DNA from: Ignavibacteriota bacterium
GTDB lineage: Bacteria > Bacteroidota > Ignavibacteria > UBA10030 > SZUA-254
Length of the DNA stretch: 64,000 nt
Assembly: GCA_016212665.1 (NCBI GenBank)
Contig: JACREZ010000016.1
Span: 62,001 to 126,000 of the forward strand
Direction of reading: 5' to 3'
Positions 38,448-47,500 of the stretch are shown here, piece by piece. A program made the translations under genes and the position numbers. Within the stretch, counting starts at the first letter, position 1. Every line of letters begins with the position of its first letter. The notes beneath the pieces were generated by a model. That model was not told the DNA's origin. It was given only the letters and a program-made list of their open reading frames with translations, and made no database searches.

Positions 38448-41321
38448 TTATTGACTTGAATATGATTCAATCGGCGGGCACGAGCAGACAAGATTTCTAT
38501 CTCCATACGCGTTGTTAATTCTCCCAACCGCAATCCAGAATTTATTTCTTTTTGTGTGAGTTGATGGAAAGACGGCTTTCTCGCGAGAGTACGGAAACTT
38601 CCATTCATCACTCACAACCATTGCTGCGGTGTGCGGTGCATTCTTTAACACGTTGTTTGTTTTATCGTACTTGCCTTGAATGATTTCTTCAATTTCTTTC
38701 CGGATGGAAATCAGCGCGTCACAGTAACGGTCAAGTTCCTCCTTCGATTCGCTTTCCGTCGGTTCAATCATTAATGTGCCGGGAACGGGGAACGAAACTG
38801 TCGGCGCGTGGAAGCCATAATCCATCAACCGCTTTGAAATGTCTTCCGCTTCGACTCCGCTTTGTTCTTTGATGACTCTCGTGTCGAGAATAAATTCGTG
38901 CGCAACACGCCCGTTTATGCCTGTATATAAAATCGGGAATGAAGATTCCAATTTCTTTGCCATGTAGTTTGCATTCAGCATTGCAACCTGTGTCGCTTTC
39001 TTCAATCCTTCAGAGTCCATCATGCGGATGTACGCCCACGAAATCGGGAGAATACTCGGACTTCCCCACGGCGCTGCAGAAACAGTGCCGAGCGTTTTTG
39101 TACCGCCGCAAGGAATAACAGGATGCGAAGGAAGAAATTCTGCAAGATGTTGCGCTACGGCAATCGGTCCCATTCCGGGTCCGCCGCCGCCGTGCGGAAT
39201 AGAAAATGTTTTATGGAGGTTGATATGACAAACATCCGCGCCAAGTTCCTGTGGTTTGCAAAATCCAACCTGCGCGTTCAGGTTCGCGCCATCCATATAG
39301 ACTTGTCCCCCATTGCGATGAATGATTGCACACATTTCCTTGATGCCTTCTTCAAACACTCCATGTGTTGAAGGATATGTTATCATGAACGCGGCAAGAT
39401 TGGCGGAATGTTGTTTTGCTTTCGCTTCCAAATCGTTGATGTCAACATTCCCATTCTCCTCACATCGAACGAGAACGATATTCATTCCCGCCATCACCGC
39501 GCTTGCGGGATTTGTTCCGTGTGCCGATGTCGGAATCAAACAAATATTCCTGTGTCCTTCTCCGCGCGATTCATGAAATGCTTTGATGACTAACAATCCC
39601 GTGTATTCTCCCTGCGCACCGGAGTTTGGTTGAAGCGAAACAGCAGCAAAGCCGGTAATCTTCTTCAACATTCCTTCAAGTTGCCTGAATAATTCCTGAT
39701 AGCCCTGCGCTTGTTCAAGAGGAACGAACGGATGCAGACCGCCAAACTCTTTCCACGTAATCGGCATCAGTTCTGTCGTCGCGTTCAATTTCATCGTGCA
39801 GGAGCCGAGCGGAATCATACTCGTTGTGAGTGACAAATCTTTTGCTTCAAGTGAACGGATATAGCGCAACATTTCCGTTTCCGAATGATGCGAGTTGAAG
39901 ACAGGATGTTGCAGGTAGTTTGATGTTCGCTTCATCAACCCAACGTAACCGTGTTTTTCTGATTTTGCAATTTCATTCAACGCGAACGGCTGGTGACTTC
40001 CTTCAGCAAAAATACTCCAAAGCGTTTCCACTTCTTCCGTCGTAGTCACTTCATCGAACGAAACACTGAGTGAACCATCTTCAAAATATCTCAGGTTGAT
40101 GCGCTTCGATTCGGCCGCGTGCTTCAATCGTTGTTGCGTTTCTTTGCTTGATTGAATTCTGATTGTGTCGAAGTAATCATCATGAACAATCGTGTATCCT
40201 AATTTCTTCAACCCACGAGCAAGAATTTTTGTCAGATTGTGAACCTGCTCGGCAATTGCCTTGATTCCATCCGGTCCATGATAGACGGCGTACATGCTTG
40301 CCATAATTGCAAGCAATACCTGCGACGTGCAAATGTTCGATGTCGCTTTCTCGCGGCGAATGTGTTGCTCGCGTGTTTGCAGCGCCATGCGCAACGCCGG
40401 ATTTCCCTGTGAATCAATCGAGACGCCGATAATTCTTCCCGGAACATTTCGTTTGAATTCATCTTTTGTTGCAAAGAATGCGGCATGTGGTCCGCCGTAG
40501 CCAAGGGGAACGCCGAATCGTTGAGTGTTGCCGAGCGCAATGTCCGCGCCAAATTCTCCGGGCGGAGTGAGCAAAGCAAGCCCTAACAAATCTGCCGCAA
40601 CTGCAACCATCGCGCCAACGGTGTGTGCCTTCTCGATGAACGAACGATAGTCATACACAGCGCCATCGCTTGCCGGATATTGTAACAACGCTCCGAACAT
40701 CTCTTCGGTAAACATCATTTTTTGCCATGTTCCGACAACGACATGAATATTCAACGGCTTCGCACGTGTGAGTACGACGGCGATTGTTTGAGGATGGCAA
40801 TCATCTGAAACAAAGAACGTATTCTTTCCCGCTTTCCCCTTGATGTTGAACATCATCAGCATCGCTTCTGCGGCGGAAGTTGCTTCATCAAGCAATGATG
40901 CATTGGCAACAGGAAGCCCGGTTAAATCAATGAGCATCGTCTGGAAATTGAGCAACGCTTCCATCCGTCCCTGCGCGATTTCTGCCTGATAGGGTGTGTA
41001 TGCAGTGTACCATCCGGGATTCTCAAGAATGTTTCGCTGAATGACCGCGGGCGTAATTGTGTCATTGTATCCCATGCCGAGCAACGAACGATACACGTTG
41101 TTCTTCGAAGCGATTGTCCGCAGTTCTGCAAGCGTTACTGATTCGCTTGCCGATGGGAAATTGAGTGGAGAGTTCGTTCTTAAGTTCTGAGGAATGACGC
41201 TCTGAACAAACTCATCGAGCGACGATGCGCCGACTGTTTCAAGCATCTGTTTGATTTCTTCTTCATCGGGTCCGATGTGTCGTTGGGAAAATTGTTCGTT
41301 CGGGGATAATTGTATGGACAT
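38448..41321 (-). CDS. gcvP: Glycine dehydrogenase (decarboxylating), P-protein of the glycine cleavage system
   Basis: 957 residues, the fused single-chain form. PLP enzyme that decarboxylates glycine and passes the aminomethyl group to the H-protein lipoyl arm. The N-terminal half has the inactive PLP-fold copy. The C-terminal half carries the PLP Lys704 in [17 protein letters not shown] and [16 protein letters not shown]. It begins [14 protein letters not shown], typical. It lies 76 bp after gcvH, with a terminator between them, so it may have its own promoter. gcvT and lpd are not in the window. Confidence 0.97.
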   Translation of the reverse strand: MSIQLSPNEQFSQRHIGPDEEEIKQMLETVGASSLDEFVQSVIPQNLRTNSPLNFPSASESVTLAELRTIASKNNVYRSLLGMGYNDTITPAVIQRNILENPGWYTAYTPYQAEIAQGRMEALLNFQTMLIDLTGLPVANASLLDEATSAAEAMLMMFNIKGKAGKNTFFVSDDCHPQTIAVVLTRAKPLNIHVVVGTWQKMMFTEEMFGALLQYPASDGAVYDYRSFIEKAHTVGAMVAVAADLLGLALLTPPGEFGADIALGNTQRFGVPLGYGGPHAAFFATKDEFKRNVPGRIIGVSIDSQGNPALRMALQTREQHIRREKATSNICTSQVLLAIMASMYAVYHGPDGIKAIAEQVHNLTKILARGLKKLGYTIVHDDYFDTIRIQSSKETQQRLKHAAESKRINLRYFEDGSLSVSFDEVTTTEEVETLWSIFAEGSHQPFALNEIAKSEKHGYVGLMKRTSNYLQHPVFNSHHSETEMLRYIRSLEAKDLSLTTSMIPLGSCTMKLNATTELMPITWKEFGGLHPFVPLEQAQGYQELFRQLEGMLKKITGFAAVSLQPNSGAQGEYTGLLVIKAFHESRGEGHRNICLIPTSAHGTNPASAVMAGMNIVLVRCEENGNVDINDLEAKAKQHSANLAAFMITYPSTHGVFEEGIKEMCAIIHRNGGQVYMDGANLNAQVGFCKPQELGADVCHINLHKTFSIPHGGGGPGMGPIAVAQHLAEFLPSHPVIPCGGTKTLGTVSAAPWGSPSILPISWAYIRMMDSEGLKKATQVAMLNANYMAKKLESSFPILYTGINGRVAHEFILDTRVIKEQSGVEAEDISKRLMDYGFHAPTVSFPVPGTLMIEPTESESKEELDRYCDALISIRKEIEEIIQGKYDKTNNVLKNAPHTAAMVVSDEWKFPYSREKAVFPSTHTKRNKFWIAVGRINNAYGDRNLVCSCPPIESYSSQ

Positions 41322-41351
41322 ATACTCTTCAGGGATTTCAAAAAATCAGGT

Positions 41352-41387
41352 CAAAAAAAATTCCGTCTCACACGTGAAACGGAATTT
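41352..41387 (-). terminator. Rho-independent terminator after gcvH
   Basis: On the minus strand, stem AAATTCCGT / ACGGAATTT (arms 41358-41366 and 41379-41387) with inner TCAC/GTGA pairing, followed by a run of T (41360 down to 41353). It closes the efp-accB-accC-gcvH unit before gcvP. Confidence 0.85.
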
Positions 41388-41397
41388 CTTCCAAAAA

Positions 41398-41778
41398 CTA
41401 TTTACCTATCTGCTCTCGATATTGTTGAGCAGTCAACAGTGAGCCGAGTTCGCCGGAGTCGGCAATGCTCAGTTTGAGCATCCATCCTCCTTCGTATGGT
41501 TCTTTGTTGACAAGTTCGGGAGTCTTTTCAAGTTGAGGATTCACCTCGACCACTTCGCCGGAAATTGGAGCGAACAAATCGGAGACTGCTTTTACCGCTT
41601 CGACTGTCCCAAACGCATCACCGCGTTTGAACTGTTTTCCAACTGCAGGCAGTTCGACAAACACCACGTCGCCAAGTTCACCCTGCGCATATTCCGTTAT
41701 TCCGACAACACCGATATTTCCTTCGATGCGAATCCATTCATGTTCACTCGTGTATTTCAGTTGTTCAGGAAAATTCAT
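41398..41778 (-). CDS. gcvH: Glycine cleavage system H-protein
   Basis: 126 residues, normal length. Lipoyl carrier that shuttles the aminomethyl group between P-, T- and L-proteins. The lipoylated Lys63 is in GTVEAVKAVSDLF. It starts YTSEHEWIRIEG, typical. It lies 20 bp downstream of accC and shares that transcript; the terminator at 41352 ends it. Confidence 0.97.
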   Translation of the reverse strand: MNFPEQLKYTSEHEWIRIEGNIGVVGITEYAQGELGDVVFVELPAVGKQFKRGDAFGTVEAVKAVSDLFAPISGEVVEVNPQLEKTPELVNKEPYEGGWMLKLSIADSGELGSLLTAQQYREQIGK

Positions 41779-41798
41779 TTCATCACCAATGGTTATTG

Positions 41799-43145
41799 TT
41801 ACTTTTTAAATTTATCACTCTTTTCAATATAACTCGTGTCGTAATCCGACTTTTTGAACACGTCATCATTCATTACCTTCCGGTGAAATGGAACTGTGGT
41901 GTGAATTCCCTCGACGGTAAATTCTTCCAGTGCGCTCGATGCTTTTTGGATTGCCTCTTCACGGGTTGGCGCGTACACAATCAATTTGGCGAGTAATGAA
42001 TCGTAGTACGGAGGAATCCGGTAACCCGTGTAGCAATGTGTATCAACGCGAACGCCATAGCCGCCGGGAAGATGAAAACTTTTAATCTCACCGGGAGACG
42101 GACGAAAATCGTTTTCAGAATCTTCCGCATTGATGCGACACTCAATGGCATGTCCCAGAGGTTTATATGCTTTTTTCCGTAAGCGCGCGCCTGCCGCAAT
42201 CTCAATCTGCATCTTGATTAAATCCATCCCTGTCACCATTTCCGTCACCGGATGCTCAACCTGAATTCGTGTGTTCATCTCCATAAAGTAGAAATTCCGG
42301 TTCTTATCAACTAAAAATTCGACGGTGCCCGCGCCTTCGTAATTTACACTCTTCGCGCCTTTCACTGCCGCTACGCCCATTTTCTCGCGTAATTCCGGAG
42401 TAACAATCGGTGAGGGACTTTCTTCAATCAGTTTTTGATGACGTCGCTGAACGGAACAATCGCGTTCATTCAGGTGAATTGCATTTCCATATTGGTCGCC
42501 GAACACTTGTATCTCAATGTGGCGCGGTTGCTCGACAAACTTTTCTATATACACGTCAGCATTGCCGAATGCCGAACCCGCTTCGCCGCTTGCCATTTGA
42601 AATGCTTTTTCAAACTCGCTCGCTTCACGAACGATTCTCATTCCTTTTCCGCCGCCGCCCGCAGTTGCCTTAATCATCACCGGGTAACCGATTCCGTCTG
42701 CAATTTCTTTCGCTTCGTTGATGTCGCGGATAATTCCATCACTTCCCGGAACGACCGGCACACCGGCTTTCCGCATGGTCTCTTTCGCCGATGATTTATC
42801 TCCCATTGCGATAATTGCTTCGGGTGATGGTCCGATAAATTTTAATCCTTGTGCCTGACAAATCTCCGCAAACTGGGAATTCTCAGCAAGGAATCCGTAG
42901 CCGGGATGAATTGCTTCAGCGTTCGTAATCTCAGCGGCAGAAATTATTCGTGCCATATTAAGATAACTCTCCTTACTTTGCGGCGGTCCGATGCAAATTG
43001 CTTCATCGGCAAACTTGACGTGAAGCGAATCGCGGTCTGCTTCGGAATACACGGCAACCGTCTTAATTCCAAGTTCTCGGCACACACGAATGACACGGAG
43101 AGCAATTTCTCCTCGGTTCGCAATCAGGATTTTTTTAAACATCAC
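41799..43145 (-). CDS. accC: Biotin carboxylase subunit of acetyl-CoA carboxylase
   Basis: 448 residues. ATP-dependent carboxylation of biotin on AccB, first step of fatty acid synthesis. It has the N-terminal [26 protein letters not shown] (80-89), ATP-grasp GGGGKGMR (163-170), and [14 protein letters not shown]. The C-terminal end is standard. It lies 121 bp after accB, the gap being a word-like repeat tract, and 20 bp before gcvH. accA/accD are not in the window. Confidence 0.97.
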   Translation of the reverse strand: MMFKKILIANRGEIALRVIRVCRELGIKTVAVYSEADRDSLHVKFADEAICIGPPQSKESYLNMARIISAAEITNAEAIHPGYGFLAENSQFAEICQAQGLKFIGPSPEAIIAMGDKSSAKETMRKAGVPVVPGSDGIIRDINEAKEIADGIGYPVMIKATAGGGGKGMRIVREASEFEKAFQMASGEAGSAFGNADVYIEKFVEQPRHIEIQVFGDQYGNAIHLNERDCSVQRRHQKLIEESPSPIVTPELREKMGVAAVKGAKSVNYEGAGTVEFLVDKNRNFYFMEMNTRIQVEHPVTEMVTGMDLIKMQIEIAAGARLRKKAYKPLGHAIECRINAEDSENDFRPSPGEIKSFHLPGGYGVRVDTHCYTGYRIPPYYDSLLAKLIVYAPTREEAIQKASSALEEFTVEGIHTTVPFHRKVMNDDVFKKSDYDTSYIEKSDKFKK

Positions 43146-43180
43146 TTACTGTATTTTTTAATAGGTCGGAATAGTATTGT

Positions 43181-43269
43181 CAATGGTCATTAGTCATTAG
43201 TCATTAGTCATTTGTGAATTCACAGTCAACAATCACTAATCACCAATCACTAATCACTAATCACCATCA
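43181..43269. repeat. Word-like repeat tract filling the accB-accC gap
   Basis: On the plus strand GTCATTAGTCATTAGTCATT and AATCACTAATCACCAATCAC, both in tandem 7-bp steps. The reverse complement (AATGACTAATGAC) matches words in the guaA-tyrS gap. The stop codon of accB (TGATGG on the minus strand) is the first word of the tract. Confidence 0.8.
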
Positions 43270-43734
43270 CGCGGGTTCGATAAGGAACAATGGCTGATTA
43301 AATTCAACCGGTTGTGCATTATCAACAATAATTTTGACAATACGGCCAGAAACATCCGACTCGATCTCGTTCATGAGTTTCATTGCTTCGATGATACAAA
43401 GAACGCTTCCTTTTTGTACCATTGTTCCGACTTCAACATACGGGTCGGCATCCGGTGCAGGTGAACGATAGAATGTACCGACCATAGGAGATTTGACTTC
43501 GTGATACGTCGCCCCAGGTTTTGCTTGAGGCGTTGCTTCGGCTTTCGGCATTTCAACGCTTGCAACAACCGGCGGCTGTGGTACCGGCATCGGAACGGAA
43601 GCAGGTGAGGTCTGAACTATCTGCGGCGCGTTCTTCGCTATCCTGATTTTCGTCCCCTCTTCTTCTATGAGCAGTTCGTCCACTGTGCTTTGTTCGAGCA
43701 AACGGACTAATTTCTTCACATAATTGATATCCAT
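43267..43734 (-). CDS. accB: Biotin carboxyl carrier protein of acetyl-CoA carboxylase
   Basis: 155 residues. An N-terminal helical region (MDINYVKKLVRLLEQS), a Pro/Ala-rich linker (about 40-75), and a biotinyl domain with Lys119 in CIIEAMKLMNEIE. It also has the thumb-like segment YRSPAPDADPYV typical of bacterial BCCP. It lies between efp (22 bp upstream) and accC. The stop codon is part of the following repeat tract, so the end of the frame was probably set, or kept, by that repeat. Confidence 0.97.
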   Translation of the reverse strand: MDINYVKKLVRLLEQSTVDELLIEEEGTKIRIAKNAPQIVQTSPASVPMPVPQPPVVASVEMPKAEATPQAKPGATYHEVKSPMVGTFYRSPAPDADPYVEVGTMVQKGSVLCIIEAMKLMNEIESDVSGRIVKIIVDNAQPVEFNQPLFLIEPA

Positions 43735-43756
43735 GTTCTCACCTGTAGTTGGTTGG

Positions 43757-44320
43757 TTAATTTTTTACTCGTTCGAGATAATCCCCCGTGCGTGTATCTA
43801 TTTTTAATAAATCACCCTCGTTGATAAAGAGCGGCACATTGACCATCGCTCCGGTTTCTACCTTTGCGCGCTTTTGCGCTCCGGTCGCCGTATCGCCTTT
43901 CACTCCCGGTTCTGTTTCCACAACCTTCAACACTACCGATAAAGGAATATCCACGGAGAGAACATTCATTCCGTCCATCAACATTTTTACCATCGCTCCC
44001 TCTTTCAGAAATTGTGCCCCATCGCCGACCAACTCTTTGTCAACCGACATCTGGTCATATGTTTCCTGGTCCATAAAATTAAATCCCGAACCATCGGCAT
44101 AGAGAAATTGAAATTCCCGGTTTTCGACGCGAATCTGTTCCACCGCTTCGCCGGCGCGGAAACGGATTTCGACCACTTTTCCTGATTTGATATTTTTCAT
44201 TTTAGCGCGGACAAACGCCCGCCAGTTTCCCGGATTGACATGCTGGAACTCTACTATCGTCCAGATGTTGCCATCCATTTTAATACACATACCCGGGAAA
44301 AAATCTGATGTTGAAGCCAT
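43757..44320 (-). CDS. efp: Translation elongation factor P with a non-canonical loop tip
   Basis: 187 residues with the three EF-P domains (KOW-like 1-64, OB 66-128, C-terminal 129-187 ending RTGDYLERVKN). EF-P relieves ribosome stalling at polyproline. The loop of domain I reads HVNPGNWRAFVRAKMKN. The residue matching E. coli Lys34 is Asn32, with W33 and R34 after it, so the usual beta-lysylated or hydroxylated Lys and the rhamnosylated Arg position are absent. No EpmA/EpmB/EarP-like gene is in the window. First gene of efp-accB-accC-gcvH. Confidence 0.96.
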   Translation of the reverse strand: MASTSDFFPGMCIKMDGNIWTIVEFQHVNPGNWRAFVRAKMKNIKSGKVVEIRFRAGEAVEQIRVENREFQFLYADGSGFNFMDQETYDQMSVDKELVGDGAQFLKEGAMVKMLMDGMNVLSVDIPLSVVLKVVETEPGVKGDTATGAQKRAKVETGAMVNVPLFINEGDLLKIDTRTGDYLERVKN

Positions 44321-44453
44321 TAAAACTCCTTAGAATAGAACAATGTTGCAGAAATAATGTAATTAAAGCGGGAAAAGATAGGAAGAAAAGCCTACAAAAG
44401 CAAAGGGGAATTATTTCCCGATGTGCGTTTTGAGATATGTGATGTGGATTTGA

Positions 44454-44492
44454 GAAGAAAAAAGAAGCCGACACTTTTTTAAGTATCGGCTT
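44454..44492 (-). terminator. Rho-independent terminator of the BNR/T9SS protein gene
   Basis: On the minus strand AAGCCGATACTT / AAGTGTCGGCTT (arms 44465-44476 and 44481-44492) with a 4-base loop, then CTTTTTTCTTCT. It lies about 100 bp after the stop at 44593. The rest of the 44321-44592 gap shows word-like fragments (TGAGATATGTGATGTGG) and no gene. Confidence 0.85.
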
Positions 44493-44592
44493 TCTCAAAT
44501 CCATTGTCGTAAGGTTCAACTGATGGTAAAAGTGCTGATATTCTACTCCATCACTCCACAACTCACCAATCACTCGTTAACCAATGAACGAT

Positions 44593-47500
44593 TTACCGAA
44601 GCAGAAGAAGTTTCTTTGTTTCAAAGAACGTCTCCGTTCTTTCCATGCTTTCTGCACGCAGTTGATAGAAATACACTCCGCTCGAAAGCGATGATGCATC
44701 GAACTCAATTTCATACTCGCCTGCATCCATCGCGGCTTGGCTCAATAGCGTAGCGACTTCTTGTCCGAGAAGATTAAACACTTTCAATGTAACCAATCCG
44801 AAATCCGAAATTCGGAATCCGAAATTCGTCGTCGGGTTGAACGGATTCGGGTAGTTCTGGTACAATTCAAACGAGGTTGGCTCGAACGACATTTCGGTAA
44901 ATGAATTCAATGCCTCCATCGAAGCGGCGTATGATTTATCAAGGAAGGGAATTGTCTCCAAACCGATCATGCCGGCAAAACGTAATCCCTGTCCCGTTAC
45001 GACCGAGTCGCCGTTTATGAAAGCAATCGGGGAGTAGAACGCATCGTTCACTTCGTTAAGCAGTGAACGTAACTCTTCCAGTTCAGCGATTCCTGCTGTC
45101 GCGTACGTTCCGCCGGGTAAAGGTACCTCAAGATATTTCGTCAACACAGAATCAACACGATTCGCGATTTGTGTCAATGTCATTCCATCCCATTCACTTC
45201 CTTCTGAAACATAGACGAGCGAATCCAATCCTTTCGGGGTAATGCCTAACTTGCTCGAATACAAATTCAGTTTAAAGACTGCAAATGCCTGTGCAAGCGG
45301 ATTCGTGTATGCTTCCGATGTTGGCCGCAGTTCTCGGATAAACCGTTTCTTTTTGCTTGAACCTTCTTTTCGAACCGTGTCGAACGGTGCGTTGTACGCG
45401 ATGTTTGTGTGTATCGTTTTGTAAAACTTTCCTACATCCGTACCGCGCCCGAAGCGCATCCAGCCGTACCGCATCGCCGCGCTACCGGTTTGCGGTAATC
45501 CGAGATAGACTCCTTTTCTTTTATCGTACCGGTAGACAACTGAATCGCGCCAATTAGCAACATTGGGAAGAACAGCAGGTTTGCCTGCCAACACTTTTAT
45601 TTTGTTCGCCTTTGCCGCGAGCGCTGTATCGACGCTGAACGTGCGGAACTTTACGGTGTCAGCGCCGCGCCCGCTCAGGAAAACTGTATCGGGAGAAGTT
45701 ATTGCATCGTGTGTGAAGATGAGCGCCGTATTGGTCAATCCGATGGATGTTGGAGTAAACGTAATCGTGAATACCAGACTTCCCGATGAAGCAATGACAC
45801 CGCTTGCCGGTTCTACAGTAAATTGTCCATCGTTCGAAATAACAGACGAAATACTCAACTCCGCATCACCGAAATTTGATACGGTGACACTGTCGATTGC
45901 TGATTCACTCACTAATAATTTACTGAATGAGAGACTTGAGGGAGAGGCATTGAATCCGGGAGAAACGCCTGTCCCGCTTGCTGTTACTAAATGCTGAGAG
46001 CCGGGCGAATTGGAAGCGAAGTATATGCTTGAACTCTGAGCGCCGGTTGAAGTCGGCGTGAATGCAACAATAAACAGTTGTGAAGCGGAAGGCGCGAGTG
46101 TCGCAGTCGTTGGTGAAATCAGGAACCTCACATTGCTTGTTGAAACATTAGTAATGTTCAAAGTTGCAGTCCCGGTATTTGTCACCGTCAATGTATCGTA
46201 CGCTGTATGCCCGACAGTTACGTTGCCGAACGAACTCGTAGAGGAATCAATTGAGAATTGCGGCAACGCTCCGGTCCCATCAACGCGAATCGTATCTTTG
46301 ACCGATATCGAATTACTGGTAAAAATAATATTCCCGGTTTTCGCTCCGCCTGTGGTCGGATAAAACGTGATGTAAAATTTCTTCGATGATAACGAAGCGA
46401 TAGAACCATTGAGCGGAGTTACGAGGAATTGATTGTTACTCGAACTTACAGACGTAATAGACATCGTTGATGAGCCGAGATTGGTTACAGTAATACTGTC
46501 CCGTTTTGTTGTGTTGACATTCACCAATCCAAACGCCAGCGAATCGGGGGTGGCGGAGAAGACAGGGTCAACCGAGCCGACATTAATCATTATATCGTCA
46601 AGATAAAGTGATTGTCCATTGTTATCCTGATGCTCAAACGCGAGGAAGGAGGGACCGGTGTAATCATTCAACGAAACAACAAACTGCTTGTAGGTTGTCG
46701 AATAAACATTCGGGTCGCCGAGTGTTGTATCGCCGGAGTAACATGCGTACAATGTATTAGTAAAACTTGTAGAGATACTGTCGGTCTGAGAAAGTTTGAT
46801 ATAGAGTGTGTCGGGTTGTCTATCCTGTATAAATTCGCGTCGTACATAAAAACGCACTTCTTTCGTCCCGACATAACCGAGCGAAAACTTTTTCGAGATG
46901 AGCATTTTTCTTCCGGTTAATCCGGCGGTTTGATACCGGTTGAACGCAGCAACGCTTCCGCTTCTCGGAGTTACCGATGTTTTTCTCCATCCCGAATCGC
47001 CGAGAACGGTTCGCGCTGTCCAACCTGATGGTGGAAATAATGCGCCGTCGAAGTTTTCATAAATTCCCGGAATGTAATTCACGAAATTTTTCCCGCCGTG
47101 CGTTGTTCCGTCCGTGATGGTTAACTGATAATTTCCGCTTACCGGAGTCTTTAATGTCCATCCCGGCTGTTGTTCGACTGTAACAGTGAATTGCCCGTCT
47201 TTGATGTTTGCGAAAACATAGTTCCCGCTGGCATCGGTTGTTGCAGTTGCTGTACTGTCGCCGGTGAGATTGATTGTCCAATTGCTCAGTGCAACATCGC
47301 CCGCGTCATTTGTTCCGTTATTGTTTGCATCGAAGAAGGCAGTGCCGTAAATGCTACCCGTTCCCGAACCCATCGAGGTTTCCCAAAAACCTCTTCCGTA
47401 TGTTGCTGCACGGAGTTTGTTCGAAGCAGTATGGAATTCCAATTCGTTCACTACAACATTCGGCAAACCGAGTGAGAAGGGTGACCATGAAGTCCCGCCG

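Noticed and set aside
43181..43269. CRISPR-like array in the accB-accC gap
   Set aside because: The units are only 7 bp, there are no spacers, and no cas genes are present.
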